From: Cololabis saira
Lineage: Eukaryota > Chordata > Actinopteri > Beloniformes > Belonidae
Assembly (NCBI RefSeq): GCF_033807715.1
Contig: NC_084599.1
Location: 5,880,125 to 5,944,124, forward strand
Direction: 5' to 3'
Length of the DNA: 64,000 nt
The notes under the pieces were generated by a model. That model was not told the origin of the DNA and made no database searches. It saw only the letters and a list, made by a program, of their open reading frames with translations. Position numbers and translations under genes: made by a program. Below, piece after piece: positions 53,856 to 64,000 of this stretch (the stretch's first letter is position 1; every line of letters begins with the position of its first letter).

Positions 53856-54260
53856 TTAAAGGTTTACCAGATATAGTATTATTTGATCAGGAAACAAACT
53901 AAGTTTAGACCAAAAGGTTTGGTGGAATAAGAGCCCGCAACACCGTGCAAACTGCAAAAGACTGCAAACACCAAACAGGAATTGATGCAATAAGCCTACT
54001 TGTCGCAATACGTTACCACCAACCAGGATCTTTGAACACACAACATGTGGAACTTTGAGGCGCTTTTTTCCTTTTGAGGGAAGCAATCTTGTGACGAAGT
54101 CCAGGGTGATGTCAAACCAAGGACGATGGGGTACAGGAAGAGGACGCAGAAGCCCTGCTGTAGGGTGTTGAGAGACCTTGTTTCTGGTGCACACCTGACA
54201 GGCAGCCAACTTATTTCTCCATAGCGGACCACCAGAACCGTTTTTTGATCACGAAGCACG
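53856..54260 (-). pseudogene. Ty3/gypsy integrase fragment
   Basis: The minus strand reads [20 protein letters not shown] then [20 protein letters not shown] and LLPSKGK. This is the end of the integrase zinc finger and the first catalytic Asp block (DFVTGLPPS-type) of a chromovirus/sushi-like element, unrelated to the intact gypsy at 7003. Downstream catalytic residues are lost. Confidence 0.8.
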
Positions 54261-54334
54261 TCCTCTTGATTCTCGGATGATAGGACAACAACTAATTCTG
54301 GGGACAACCATCAGGTACCACAGTGTGGTACCTG

Positions 54335-54365
54335 ATATAATATATATATATAATATATTATATAT

Positions 54366-54405
<40 letters not shown>

Positions 54406-54407
54406 TG

Positions 54408-54471
<64 letters not shown>
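54335..54471. repeat. (TA)n microsatellite
   Basis: TA/TATA repeats with occasional TGTA, directly abutting the left end of the hAT element that follows. Confidence 0.95.
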
Positions 54472-54473
<2 letters not shown>

Positions 54474-55785
54474 GTGGTGGGAAAAAAATTGATATTGCAA
54501 TATATTGTTGTGCTCTCTGTCGCAATAAATAATTGATATACTGATGGCAAATATTGATATTTTATTTTTTATTACAACACATAATGGATTTACGCGGTTG
54601 TCACCGACCGTCAGTACTTAATCTCTCCTGTCCTGTTTGTGGGGGCGCTAATCCCGTAAATGGTAAAAGCAGCGACCGGAAGAAGAAGCGTTAACAACAG
54701 AAGAAGAAGAACCACGTGAGAAGAACAGGCAAGAATGGCGGAAAATACGAAAACAGAAAAACAAATTAAAGACCCACCCGCAAGTTTCCACTCTAAAGTG
54801 TGGAGAGACTTCGGCTTTCACGAGACAGATGACGGGAAAACACTGGATAAGGAATATGCAATCTGCAAGAACTGTTTTGCGAAAGTAAAATTTAACAGCA
54901 ACACTACAAATCTGCAAAGCCCCCTCGTTCGCTATCACGGTGAACTAGTCGCAGGTGAAGGCAATCAAAGTCAGCCAACAATCACGACTGCTTTTAAAGC
55001 AGTTGCCCTTTGGGTCGCCGAGGGCACAGAGTATCACCAAGTCCATCGCTGAATTTATTTGCAAGGACCTTCGCCCATACAGCGTGGTGTAAAATGATGG
55101 CTTTTGCAGAATGCTAGCAACGCTGGAACCAAGGTACGAGGTGCCGAGTCGTCGGCACTTCACAGACAAAGTCATCCCTGCATTGTATGCAGAGACCAGG
55201 GCAAAAGTAGAGGCTGCACTTCACTCTGGTAAACGAGTTGCACTAACCTGCGATGGCTGGACTTCAAGGGCCACCGAATCCTTTGTAACCATTACTGCCC
55301 ACTTCATAGACGAAAACTAGGATGCACAAACCTACGTCCTTCAAACTCGGGTTATGAATGATAGTCATACTGGCGCTCACATGGCAGAAGTGCTTAAGAA
55401 GGCTGCAGAGGAGTGGAAGCTCACAGAAAAAGAGCCAGCAGTGGTTACTAACAATGCAGCAAACATGTCCGTAGCTGTTGAGATTACAGGATATCTACAC
55501 GTTCGCTGTTTCGCTCATGTGTTGAATCTCGCGGTGCAGCGCGCCCTGAAACTGCCAAATGTCGCTCGACTGCTCGGGACAATTAGGAGAATTTGCACGT
55601 TCTTCCATAGGAGCACCCCAGCAGCTGAGGCCCTGAAGAGGAATCAGAAGATGCTAAACCTCCCGCAGCACAAGCTGATAGCTGATGTTGTTGTCCGCTG
55701 GAACAGCCTAGGAGATGATCAGCCGCTTTCTTGAGCAACAGCCAGCTGTTACTGCTGCCCTCTTATCTCCAGAGGTAAGGTGTTT
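54472..55785 (+). mobile_element. BED-type hAT transposon, 5' portion
   Basis: Starts TAGTGGTGGGAAAAAAATTG then ATATTGCAATAT, as in hAT elements of the ZBED group, and carries a damaged transposase gene. The element is then interrupted by a provirus at 55879; its right end was not found in the window, so it probably lies beyond the second provirus. Confidence 0.75.
54735..55775 (+). pseudogene. hAT transposase (ZBED-like) pseudogene
   Basis: DNA-binding BED finger at residues about 18-75 (SKVWRDFGFHETD, CKNCFAKVKFNSNTTN); LQSPLVRYH has Pro where the first zinc-ligand His is expected. After a frameshift near 55030 and stops at 55090 and 55318, the core continues: RRHFTDKVIPALYAETRAKV, ALTCDGWTSRATESFVTITA (first catalytic Asp), VTNNAANMSVAVEITGYLHV then RCFAHVLNLAVQRAL, and VVVRWNS. 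It breaks at LLSPE followed by GTAAGG, perhaps a splice donor. It is inactive as written. Confidence 0.88.
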
Positions 55786-55878
55786 ATTATATCTTGTTAC
55801 TGAATTGTATGGAAGATCTGTAGTGTGTGTTTCAACATTTGTGAATGATATACAATATAAAAAAATGGTGTTACATTA

Positions 55879-56247
55879 TATTATGATTATAAAGAATAAT
55901 TTAAAATGAAACTGAACATATATAAACTGCATATGTTGATTAACTAATGTGCCTATATACTTTAAAACTAATGTCAATGTGATGAACTAGTGTGTGTATT
56001 CTGAGTTGTCTCTGGAGAATTCTGTACCAGGCACGAGATAAGGGGGGCCCCAAGCCACCCCTACTTTCAGAGGTAATAAACTTGTTCTCAAGACAGAGGC
56101 GGGCAGATCTGTTAGGATGGCTGCGGAGAGCTGTCCTGCAGGTCTCCCTCTGCAGAGGTAATGTCTTTAATTGTATTCCAGTTTTGTGTCTTATTTACCT
56201 TTTCCAGCTCAATTTAAGAACCCGGCGTGATGAATTCGATCACAACA
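55879..56247 (+). repeat. 5' LTR of provirus 1
   Basis: TATTATGATTATAAAG to CACAACA. It contains a TATA-like ATATATAAAC (55918-55927) and a GGTAATAAAC signal near 56071. The shared start TATTATG is fixed by comparison of three LTRs; it is not the usual TG. Confidence 0.85.
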
Positions 56248-56250
56248 ATT

Positions 56251-56269
56251 TGGGGGCGTCGTCCGGGAT
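56251..56269 (+). other. Primer binding site, tRNA-Pro-like
   Basis: TGGGGGCGTCGTCCGGGAT, three bases after the LTR. It matches the proline tRNA primer site common in gamma- and epsilon-like retroviruses except for one extra base. Confidence 0.8.
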
Positions 56270-58490
56270 TGAGATCAGGAGAGAGGTAATTATGAAAAAC
56301 AGCTCGTGCGAAAAAGGCGAGGACACGGCCCGCGCGGCAAATTCAGGGTAAGCAGACCGTTTATCTGCATTGGATATACTCAAATCAAGACCGTGTCCAA
56401 AGTCTTAAGTAAACACCCAGCTGCTGAATTTAATAACTGCTAAATTTAAGGAATGATAACTGCTGAATTAAGAATTGCTAAATTTAAGGAATGACAACTG
56501 CTAAAGTTAATGAAGAAAGGACAAGGCTGGAATATAAATTAACTAGATAGTGTACACAGAGGGGGTTAGAGTCCCCAGAGAGGGTTAGAGTCCCCAGAGA
56601 GGGTTTGAGGCCCCAGAGGGGGTTAGAGTCCCCAGAGAGGGTTTGAGTCCCCAGAGAGGGTTTGAGGCCCCAGAGAGGGTTAGAGGCCCCAAAATTGTCA
56701 TGGTTTGAGGCCATTTGGCATTTTTGAAAATCTTGGGCGTGGCGGCCCCCACCGTGACATTGACGAGTGCACGGATTTTGCTGGGTTACAGTCCCGGGAT
56801 TGAGACCACCCAAATTCTAAGAGCTGCCAAAGAAACTTACAGTAAAAAGTTGATGGTATGCAATTGAGGATGGAACAGGATTTTGGAAACTGTAGAGAGG
56901 TTTAAAATTCCTGAGAAACTTTAAATGTTGAGGGTATTTGGCTTTGTGAAGATATTGTAACATCTATGTTGACATGGGCTTGAAAAACAGAAATAGATGA
57001 GATTGTGAAGTATGTAAAAATTCAGCAGTAACTGCTGGCCTTGCTATGTGAGAAAGGAGGGGCTGCGCTTGTGTGTAAAGCGCCTGCTGTGTGTGTGTGT
57101 GTGTGTGCGTGTGAGACAGAGACTTCGTGTGTATGTATGTGTGTGTGTGTGTGTATGTGAGAGACAGAGACTCCTGGGATGTGTGTGTGTGTGTGTGTGA
57201 GAGAGAGGGAGAGATGTGTGAGTATGTGTGTGTTCCTTTGTGTATTATGTTCATAAGATTTTGTGAACAGCTGAAATATATTCTGTCATTTTAAGAGAAA
57301 GAAAAGTATGATTTAATTGACTTCGTAGTTTAAAATGGGAAATAGGTAAAAGAGAGATTTTGGAAGTTGCAGGTTCAGATGACATGGTCGTAAAAGTCCA
57401 CTCCTCTCCTCTGAAAAAGGGGAGGGGTTGAATGGGCCTTTTTAACAGGAATTAGATAAAGTAATGCTAAAAAGCTAGAGATTATGCTGATAATAATCTT
57501 ATTTAGGGGTTGAATAGGTGACAAATTTTAGAATCTGTTTGGATATGATAAGATAATATTTCAAGAAGTAAAAGGTTTAAATTCATATGAGCCTCTCTCT
57601 GTCGACTTGGTTAAAATAATATGAACAATGAGCTTCAGCTTCTCTGTTGACATTTTTTAAGATAACATTAACAATGAGCTTCTTAAAATGATGCATTTTG
57701 TGTCTAATAAAGAAGACTTTTTTATTTGATAAAATATACATGAGCTTCAAGGAGAGGACTTTTTGGGAGTTTGTTTGTTTAGGTCAAGAATGTTTGTCTG
57801 TGTACTGGAGCACCCCCCCACCCTCAGCGAAATATGGTGAATTGGTTAGGGGCGGCTCATATTCCTTAAGTGTCAAGTGAGGGCATAATAATATTAACGC
57901 CTTAGTTGATATAAAGGAGTTGATGAATACAGATTTTGGAATCTGTGATAGTAGGGACATTGTAATTTCTGTCTGTAATTTGTATAGTTGAGGTTACTCT
58001 CATTTTTGGGAAGTGGAATTGCTTTTGCAATTTTCATTTTATTTAGGAAAAGGACCAGATTGAAATGACAAATTACACATATGGGTTAGAAGTTTTACAA
58101 TTTTATTTAGGATTTTTCTACGGTTATTAATATTAGGACAGTCAGTGGATAATTTACTTTTACATTTTTGAACAGGGTTTGTCACTTTCTGTTTACTGTA
58201 ACTGTTGCTGAGAGAGGAAAAATATATAAAGATTATTTTCTTTTGACAAGCATTAGTTAGTCCTCCATTAGTGAACCAAGGATTTTTTTAAATAAATTTG
58301 GATTAATATGAACGAGAAAGAAGCCTAAGGACGCGAAAAAAGTTTACTAGGGAATTTAAAGTCAGTGAAAACTGAAAAGCCACTAGGATAAGACAAGAGG
58401 GTCGAAAAAGATAACGAAGGAATGTAGGGGTACGAACAGACCAGTCGTAAAAAGCAAAAGGACTCCCTTTCTCCACTAAAAACATGTCGT
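56270..58490 (+). other. Provirus 1 leader and degraded internal region
   Basis: Holds a possible splice donor (CAGGGTAAGC, 56346 area), a GTCCCCAGAGAGGGTT minisatellite, GT-rich stretches (57090-57240) and no sustained reading frame. Similar order is seen in provirus 2 (62580-64000). Confidence 0.6.
56558..56693. repeat. About 21-bp minisatellite in provirus leader
   Basis: GGGTTAGAGTCCCCAGAGA and variants (TTTGAGGCCCC) repeated about seven times. The minus-strand Leu-Trp-Gly frames over it are by-products. Confidence 0.9.
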
Positions 58491-58494
58491 AAAC

Positions 58495-59160
58495 ATGTCG
58501 GGTGAAACAGAAAAAAAAAAAAAAAAGGACGGGAAACTTTCAGCGCCAGGCGCGGGGTCAGTGGCTGAGGTCAAGCCAAGAGGTACTGGTAGTAAAATCA
58601 GGCATTGAACACACACAAATTTTATGAACCACCTTGAGCACCCAACCCCCACATATCATTACGTACACAGAGGGATGGGGGGGGGGGCAAAGGGGAAGGC
58701 CTGGTTTGGCGAGGGGGTTGCCATAGAGACCCAGGAAAAGACACGCCCCACAAAGAGACAACAGGGGACTGGCTGCTTCGGAGAAAAAACAGACTTTACC
58801 ATTCACATGCCCCCTCAGGATGAGGGTGGGGCGCAAACCCTGAGACATTTTTTTTTTCTCGTATCACCGCAAGCTCCTTGTGACCTGATGGGGACAGACC
58901 AACTGATCACTTGGGGGTGATGATTCAGTGTGGTCCGGATGGTTGGACGCTAACCTTTCTGGACGGAGGTACAAAACAATGCGTCGGTTATCCATCCAGC
59001 GGACATTGCATGTTATCTCCTCAGCCAGGTCTGGCTGCAGAAATACAGTATGTGGACTTTGTTTGAACCAGAAACATTGGTTACTCCTGGCTCGATATAC
59101 GGTCTATCAACAGTGGCGCCCCTGAGTCACACCTGGTGTCCTTACGCTGGTTCCCCCAAT
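58495..59160 (+). pseudogene. Provirus 1 gag-start and protease-like remnant
   Basis: ATG at 58495 opens MSGETEKKKK and a basic stretch; after stops and shifts, APCDLMGTDQLITWG near 58880-58925 resembles the C-terminal part of a retroviral protease. Most of gag appears deleted. Assignment is tentative. Confidence 0.4.
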
Positions 59161-59399
59161 CCTTAACATATCACATTATTTTACGATACACCTAATGGTA
59201 ACATGATGCCTTGCACTCACATTATGACACGACTAAGGTGGTATGAAATTATCAAAAGGCTTGCCCTCATGTATCATTGGTTTTGCGTCTAGGCCATCAA
59301 GCTAAGGATTTAATGCCTCCAAAGCAAAATTATAATCACCACCCAATAGTTGTACGACATGGTGAAACAACTAGGCGTTAGGATTTAGAGTTTTTCTGT

Positions 59400-59780
59400 A
59401 ACAGGATCATCAACAAGTGATCCTGTTTCAAAAGGGGGAGTAAGGTTGGTAATTATGTGACGTGTAAACACGACCCTACATGTAAACAGCATGTAGCAGT
59501 AAAAAGAAATTAATCAAAAAGAAATTAAGAAAATGAAGCATCAAATATTTCGTACACACACGACGGATAGCACAGGGGGAAAACCACACAAGTGCATGCA
59601 AAGAATCGTTCGTGACGACAAAGTCAGGGAAGACTTAGTGAAAACACCATTTGACAAAGCGATTAATTTGTTTGTAGACGGATACAGTTTGGATACTGGA
59701 ACGAAGGGTTACAATTAGCATATGCGATAGTAAACGAGGAAGACGAAACATGGGTAACAGTAGATGCTAGAAGGATTGAA
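59400..59780 (+). pseudogene. Provirus 1 RNase H remnant
   Basis: INLFVDGYSLDTGTKGYN, a stop, then AYAIVNEEDETWVTVDARRI and EG matches the first strands of retroviral RNase H (VDG with the first catalytic Asp). It is cut off by the inserted LINE at 59781. Confidence 0.65.
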
Positions 59781-60700
59781 GGAATCAGAATCAGAATCAG
59801 ATTTATTAGTCAAGTTTGAATATTGCCCAAGGAATTAGACTCCGGCTATTTCGCTTTCCACTCAGATTTAAAAGTAGCAACAGTAAATAACAAATGTACG
59901 GTAGATAAAAGTGTGGTACGTATTAAAATATATACGATTAAAAAAAAAAGTGAAAGGTGTAAAAGTATAGAGGTAGACATGGTAAAGACAGCTCTTAATA
60001 AGAAATATAAATAGTAAGTGGCCTTGAGATGGGAAACGGAGATTGGAATGAGTAGAGTGAAACCTGAGACCACCTGATATATTGTACAAGCATTATGGGA
60101 GTAGTTATATTCTTTAAGGTAAAGAATACCAGAATGGGCAAACAGATGGCGATTAAATGAATTAAATTCAGTGCAGGAGATGGCACGAGTAATTTTTCTT
60201 TTTTGTAAAAGGTCAATTTTTTTTAGATAGCTGGGATAAGTATTACAGTAAATAATAGTACAGGAATTTAGATGTTGTCCAAACAAAGATTAATAAAGAA
60301 TAAGAAGAGCAGAGCGTGGAAGCAGGTGTCTCGCTTTGAAAAGCAGACCGCGTTTTTTGGATTCTTAGATATTTAGTTTTGCAAAAACGATCTATATGAC
60401 GATTAGTTTAGACAGTCATCAATGAGGACTCCAAGGAACTTTGTAGAGTTTACTTTCTTTATTTCTTTATCATTTATTATGATCTGAAAGGCCAGATTTT
60501 CCGTATTCTTTTGTTTCTTTATTAAAACTGAATGATATATAATTTGTTTTCTTAATATTAATAGAGGTTTTGTTCATTTTTGAACCAAATATCCACCTTA
60601 GAAAGCTCATTGTCAAGGAAATTTTGAATCACATGGATGTTGTTATGTGACACGAGAAAGGTTGTTTCATTGAGCATTCCTAGAAAACATGTCAGTGTTT
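59781..60700 (-). mobile_element. LINE 3' fragment inserted in provirus 1
   Basis: Minus strand: frames from about 60286 down read LNSCTIIYCNTYPSYLKKID then LLQKRKITRAI, a LINE pol C-terminal segment. Upstream (about 60420) a shifted frame reads LGVLIDDCLN. The 3' end has AATAAA then TCTGATTCTGATTCTGATTC (59785-59808). Orientation is opposite to the provirus. Confidence 0.7.
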
Positions 60701-61780
60701 AGCCCCGGAGGCAGATCATTTTCAACTTTATTCTGTACGAAGATATGTCTTTAGGGAATATTCAACAGTGAACTACGGAGGAGCTTAATAAGAAGGAATA
60801 TGTTTTTCAGTTATTGTAATAATTCATTTGATCATCAACCAGTATTTTGGGGCAAATATGCCATAGTTTCATGAGAGTGAATGATTTTTACTTTTTGTTA
60901 CGTAGAAATGTCACTTTTCCATAAAGGAAATGTTAATCGTGTGTACAATCCGGAGTACCCCGTGAACGCGTAAAGGATTTAACAGAGTATTTTGCATGTC
61001 TGGATTCTTTAAGTGGGTGTACATGAAGTGCCCAGAGGGAAAGAAATCAGTAATGTTCATGAATAAGCAATTATTGCTCCACACCTATCTGTATGAAATT
61101 GTAGGATAACGTATTGAATCATCTGGAATTGAGTATTGTGTAGTGGGTGACATCAGGAAGGCGTTTGGGAAACGCTGGATGGGACATGCGAATATGAAGA
61201 CTAAATTGGCAAAAATCTGTGAACAGACCAAAATGACATGGGTGGACGCGGGCCACGGACTGACCCGTACAAACTACAGACTGGACAATTTTTTCTAGGG
61301 CCGCAGAATGCGCCCTATTTGAAGGAGACTGACGAATAACAATTTGGTCAGAAAGCTCACTTCTCCGAACTGCAAAGTTTGGTATCTGCTTACTCCAAAC
61401 AGGTCGGAGACGGACGGACAGACACGGACCTCACAGACAGAATGGGTTCCCCTGTGAGTCATCAAGAGACAGTGGTCGGAGCCGAGGTGGACAGGACCCA
61501 GAACGGACCTCCCACGTCATCCGACTCCACAGGAAAGGTGACACGTGGTGTCAACGATCGCAGTGGGCAACACCGGACCCCCCCATGAAGATTAGGACCC
61601 CAGATCCGGCTGGATCATCAGCGTTTATAAAAGACCTGAGCTTTCAAGAAATGGGGCAGAATAATCCCCTGAGCCGGTCCACCGGGTGATCAGAGTAGTC
61701 TACCTCTGACCCTGAAGAGGAACAATAAAGAAGAAAGAAGATACATAGGGTGATCTCTGATTAGAGATCAAAAGGGGGAA
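60701..61780 (+). other. Provirus 1 3' internal region, unassigned
   Basis: Short frames (for example MTWVDAGHGLTRTNYRLDNF-like, near 61229-61300, and a 69-codon hydrophilic frame at 61379-61588) show no domain I recognise. Purine tract AAAAGGGGGAA ends at 61780. Confidence 0.45.
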
Positions 61781-62149
61781 TATTATGATTATAAAGAATA
61801 ATTTAAAATGAAACTGAACATATATAAACTGCATATGTTGATTAACTAATGTGCCTATATACTTTAAAACTAATGTCAATGTGATGAACTAGTGTGTGTA
61901 TTCTGAGTTGTCTCTGGAGAATTCTGTACCAGGCACGAGATAAGGGGGGCCCCAAGCCACCCCTACTTTCAGAGGTAATAAACTTGTTCTCAAGACAGAG
62001 GCGGGCAGATCTGTTAGGATGGCTGCGGAGAGCTGTCCTGCAGGTCTCCCTCTGCAGAGGTAATGTCTTTAATTGTATTCCAGTTTTGTGTCTTATTTAC
62101 CTTTTCCAGCTCAATTTAAGAACCCGGCGTGATGAATTCGATCACAACA
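61781..62149 (+). repeat. 3' LTR of provirus 1
   Basis: 369 bp, the same length and, as far as I can see, the same sequence as the 5' LTR. Confidence 0.88.
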
Positions 62150-62177
62150 ATTAACATGATATCATTCTGATGGTATA

Positions 62178-62554
62178 TATTATGATTATAAAGAATAATT
62201 TAAAATCAAACTGAATATGTAAACTGCATGTGCTGATTAACTAAATGTGTCTGTATTGAAACTAAGGTGCATTCTTCTGTCTTTTCACTGAAAGAACCAT
62301 TTTCTGTAACAGGCACGAGATAAGAGAGGCCCCCAGCAATAAATTCTGGGCCGCTCCCCCCTTTCTCAAGTGTAATAAAACTTTCTCAGGAGAGAGACCG
62401 GCAGATCTGGCGGGACGATTGAGAAGCAGGGTGCAGGGGCTCTGCTCTGCCGATCTCACTCATGAGGCCTTCTTTAATTGTATTCCAGTTTTGTGTCTTA
62501 TTTACCTTTTCCAGCTCAATTTAAGAACCCGGCGTGATGAATTCGATCACAACA
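62178..62554 (+). repeat. 5' LTR of provirus 2
   Basis: 377 bp, TATTATG...CACAACA. The first 60 and last 100 bases are close to provirus 1 LTRs, while the middle (U3/R) differs strongly (GGTGCATTCTTCTGTCTTTT; AGTGTAATAAAACTTTCTCA). Confidence 0.85.
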
Positions 62555-62557
62555 ATT

Positions 62558-62576
62558 TGGGGGCGTCGTCCGGGAT
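62558..62576 (+). other. Primer binding site of provirus 2
   Basis: TGGGGGCGTCGTCCGGGAT, identical to provirus 1, including the extra base relative to the common tRNA-Pro site. Confidence 0.8.
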
Positions 62577-64000
62577 TGAGAAACAGGAAAGAGGTAATTA
62601 TGAAAAAAAAAAAAAACAGCTGGTTGCGGAAAAAGGCGAGGACACGGCCCGCGCGGCAAATTCAAGGTAAGCAGACCGTTTATCTGCATTGGATATACTC
62701 AAATCAAGACCGTGTCCAAAGTCTTAAGCAAACACCCAGCTGCTGAATGTAATAACTGCTAAATTTAAGGAATGATAACTGCTGAATTAAGAATTGCTAA
62801 ATTTAAGGAATGACAACTGCTAAATTTAATGAAGAAAGGACAAAACTGGAATAGAAATAAAGAGGAAATATATAGAAATTAAGAGGAATATTTATTAAGG
62901 GTTAGAGGCCCGTGTTTGCTGGGGTTTCGGCCCTTTTAAGGTTGAATACCGTAAGCATTCGCAAAGTCTCGGAGTTTTGGCGCTCCCACCGTAGTACCGA
63001 CGGGCACTACGGATTTGCTTGGTTAGAGTCCAGGGATTTGAGACCCCCCAAATTCTAAGAGCTGCCAAAGAAACTTTGAAAAGAAAAGTTGATGGTATGC
63101 ATGGAGGATGGAATAGGATTTTGGAAACTGTAGAGATGTTTTAAAATGCCCGAGAAACTTTAAATGTTGAGGGAATTTGGCTTTGTGAAGATATTATAAG
63201 ACCTAAGTTGACATGAGCCTGAAAAATAGAAATATAGATGGTAAGATTGTGAATTATATGTAAAAAATTCACCAGAAACTGCTGGCCTGGCTATGAGAAA
63301 GGAGGGGCTGCGCTTGTGGGTGAAGCGCCTGCATTTACGTGTGTGCTGGTGTGTGTATGTGTGTATGTGTGTGTGACAGAGACAGAGACTGCGTGTGTAT
63401 GTGTGTGAGAGAGAGGGAGAGAGAGATGTGAGAGATAATGTGTGTGTGTGCCTTTGTGTATTGTATGTTCATGGAACTTTGTAGATATATTCTGTCATTT
63501 TAAGAGAAAGAAAAGTATGATTTAATTGACTTCGTGGTTGGCTTTGGAATCGGAAATTGGTTGGAGACAGAAGGGGTAGGGGATAGATTCGTGGAAGTTG
63601 CAGGTTCGGATGCCATGGTCGTTAAAGTCCTCAGTCAGATCATGATCTGCTTTGAGCGATAGCAGATTTTATGGTGCTTGGAGATGCAGAGAAGCAGAGA
63701 TGCAGCGTTTCTCCGATGGAAGGAGGAGGGGCTGTTTGGGTCTTTCGGCAGCACAGATAACCAGTAAAGCTTTAAAAAAGCTAGAGATTATGCTGATAAT
63801 AATCTTATTTAGGGGTTGAATAGGTGACAAATTTTATAATATATTTGGATATTATAAGATAAAATGTTAAGAAGTAAAAGGTTTAAATTCATATGAGCCT
63901 CTCTCTGTTGACTTGGTTAAAATAATATGAACAATGAGCTTCTTTAAATGATACATTCTGTGTCTATAAAGGAGACTTTTTATCTGTTAAAAATACATGA

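Larger units (their letters stand above)
55879..62149 (+). mobile_element. Endogenous retrovirus, internally deleted, apparently identical LTRs
   Basis: Two 369-bp LTRs flank 5.5 kb. A tRNA-Pro-like primer site follows the 5' LTR, and AAAAGGGGGAA precedes the 3' LTR. The target duplication is ATTA (55875-55878 and 62150-62153). The LTRs look identical by eye, implying a recent insertion. Coding content is poor: a short gag-like start near 58495, a protease-like end near 58880-58960, an RNase H piece near 59640-59775, and no recognisable RT core, integrase or env. A LINE fragment is inserted at 59781. This copy cannot encode a virus. Confidence 0.85.
62178..64000 (+). mobile_element. Second related provirus, 5' part (runs off window)
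   Basis: LTR, primer site and leader in the same orientation as provirus 1, starting 28 bp after it. Its leader and GT-rich internal region parallel 56270-57790 with many differences, so it is a separate insertion of the same family. Confidence 0.85.

Noticed and set aside
54277..54550. Ile-Tyr repeat frames on both strands
   Set aside because: Translation of the TA microsatellite.
55885..56247. Canonical TG start for the proviral LTR at TGATTATAAAG
   Set aside because: All three LTRs also share the preceding TATTA although their upstream flanks differ, so the LTR starts at TATTATG. The ATTA duplication fits that boundary too.
56484..56813. Minus-strand frame with Leu-Trp-Gly-Leu-Lys-Pro-Ser repeats
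   Set aside because: Complement of the provirus minisatellite.

Overview
The window reads as teleost fish genomic DNA. It holds two vertebrate housekeeping genes in conserved order and orientation (sgta, then slc39a3, neighbours on human 19p13.3), an interferon-induced TPR gene (IFIT family), a fish-type TRIM (finTRIM) pseudogene, and a dense layering of fish-type transposable elements. No tRNA, rRNA or CRISPR was seen.

Layout: 1-1521 is the last part of an IFIT-like gene (+). 1549-3385 is intergenic repeat sequence. 3386-15529 is one non-autonomous hAT element that has been hit twice: first by a 3.2 kb element with inverted arrays of 150-bp repeats and a cysteine-rich (CXC-like) protein remnant (3414-6635), and separately by an 8.2 kb Ty3/gypsy retrotransposon with nearly identical 1321-bp LTRs (7003-15199). 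The nest ends about 250 bp before the likely sgta exon 1 donor (15781). sgta runs to its stop at 29084, with ten coding exons adding to exactly 399 codons including the stop, and probably has a separate 3'UTR exon at 34669. Its introns hold hAT, mariner, Tc1, LINE and unclassified repeats, and the 3' intron holds a minus-strand retroposon encoding a small membrane protein. slc39a3 (ZIP3) follows: exon 1 near 38600, coding exons at 40718-40924 and 43538-44278, 315 aa. From 46.6 kb on come repeats, a finTRIM pseudogene (49.9-52.6 kb, -), a gypsy integrase scrap, and a broken BED-hAT transposase gene (54472 on). That hAT gene is interrupted by an internally deleted endogenous retrovirus with apparently identical 369-bp LTRs (55879-62149). 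A second related provirus starts 28 bp later and runs off the window.

The host genes are ordinary: SGTA is a cytosolic TPR co-chaperone and ZIP3 a zinc importer. The interesting material is the mobile DNA: the CXC/150-bp-repeat element, the retroposon with a membrane/coiled-coil ORF, two paralogous transposon copies that serve as each other's empty site, and a GGMP expansion in SGTA. All calls come from reading the sequence and from recalled family features; no database search was run.
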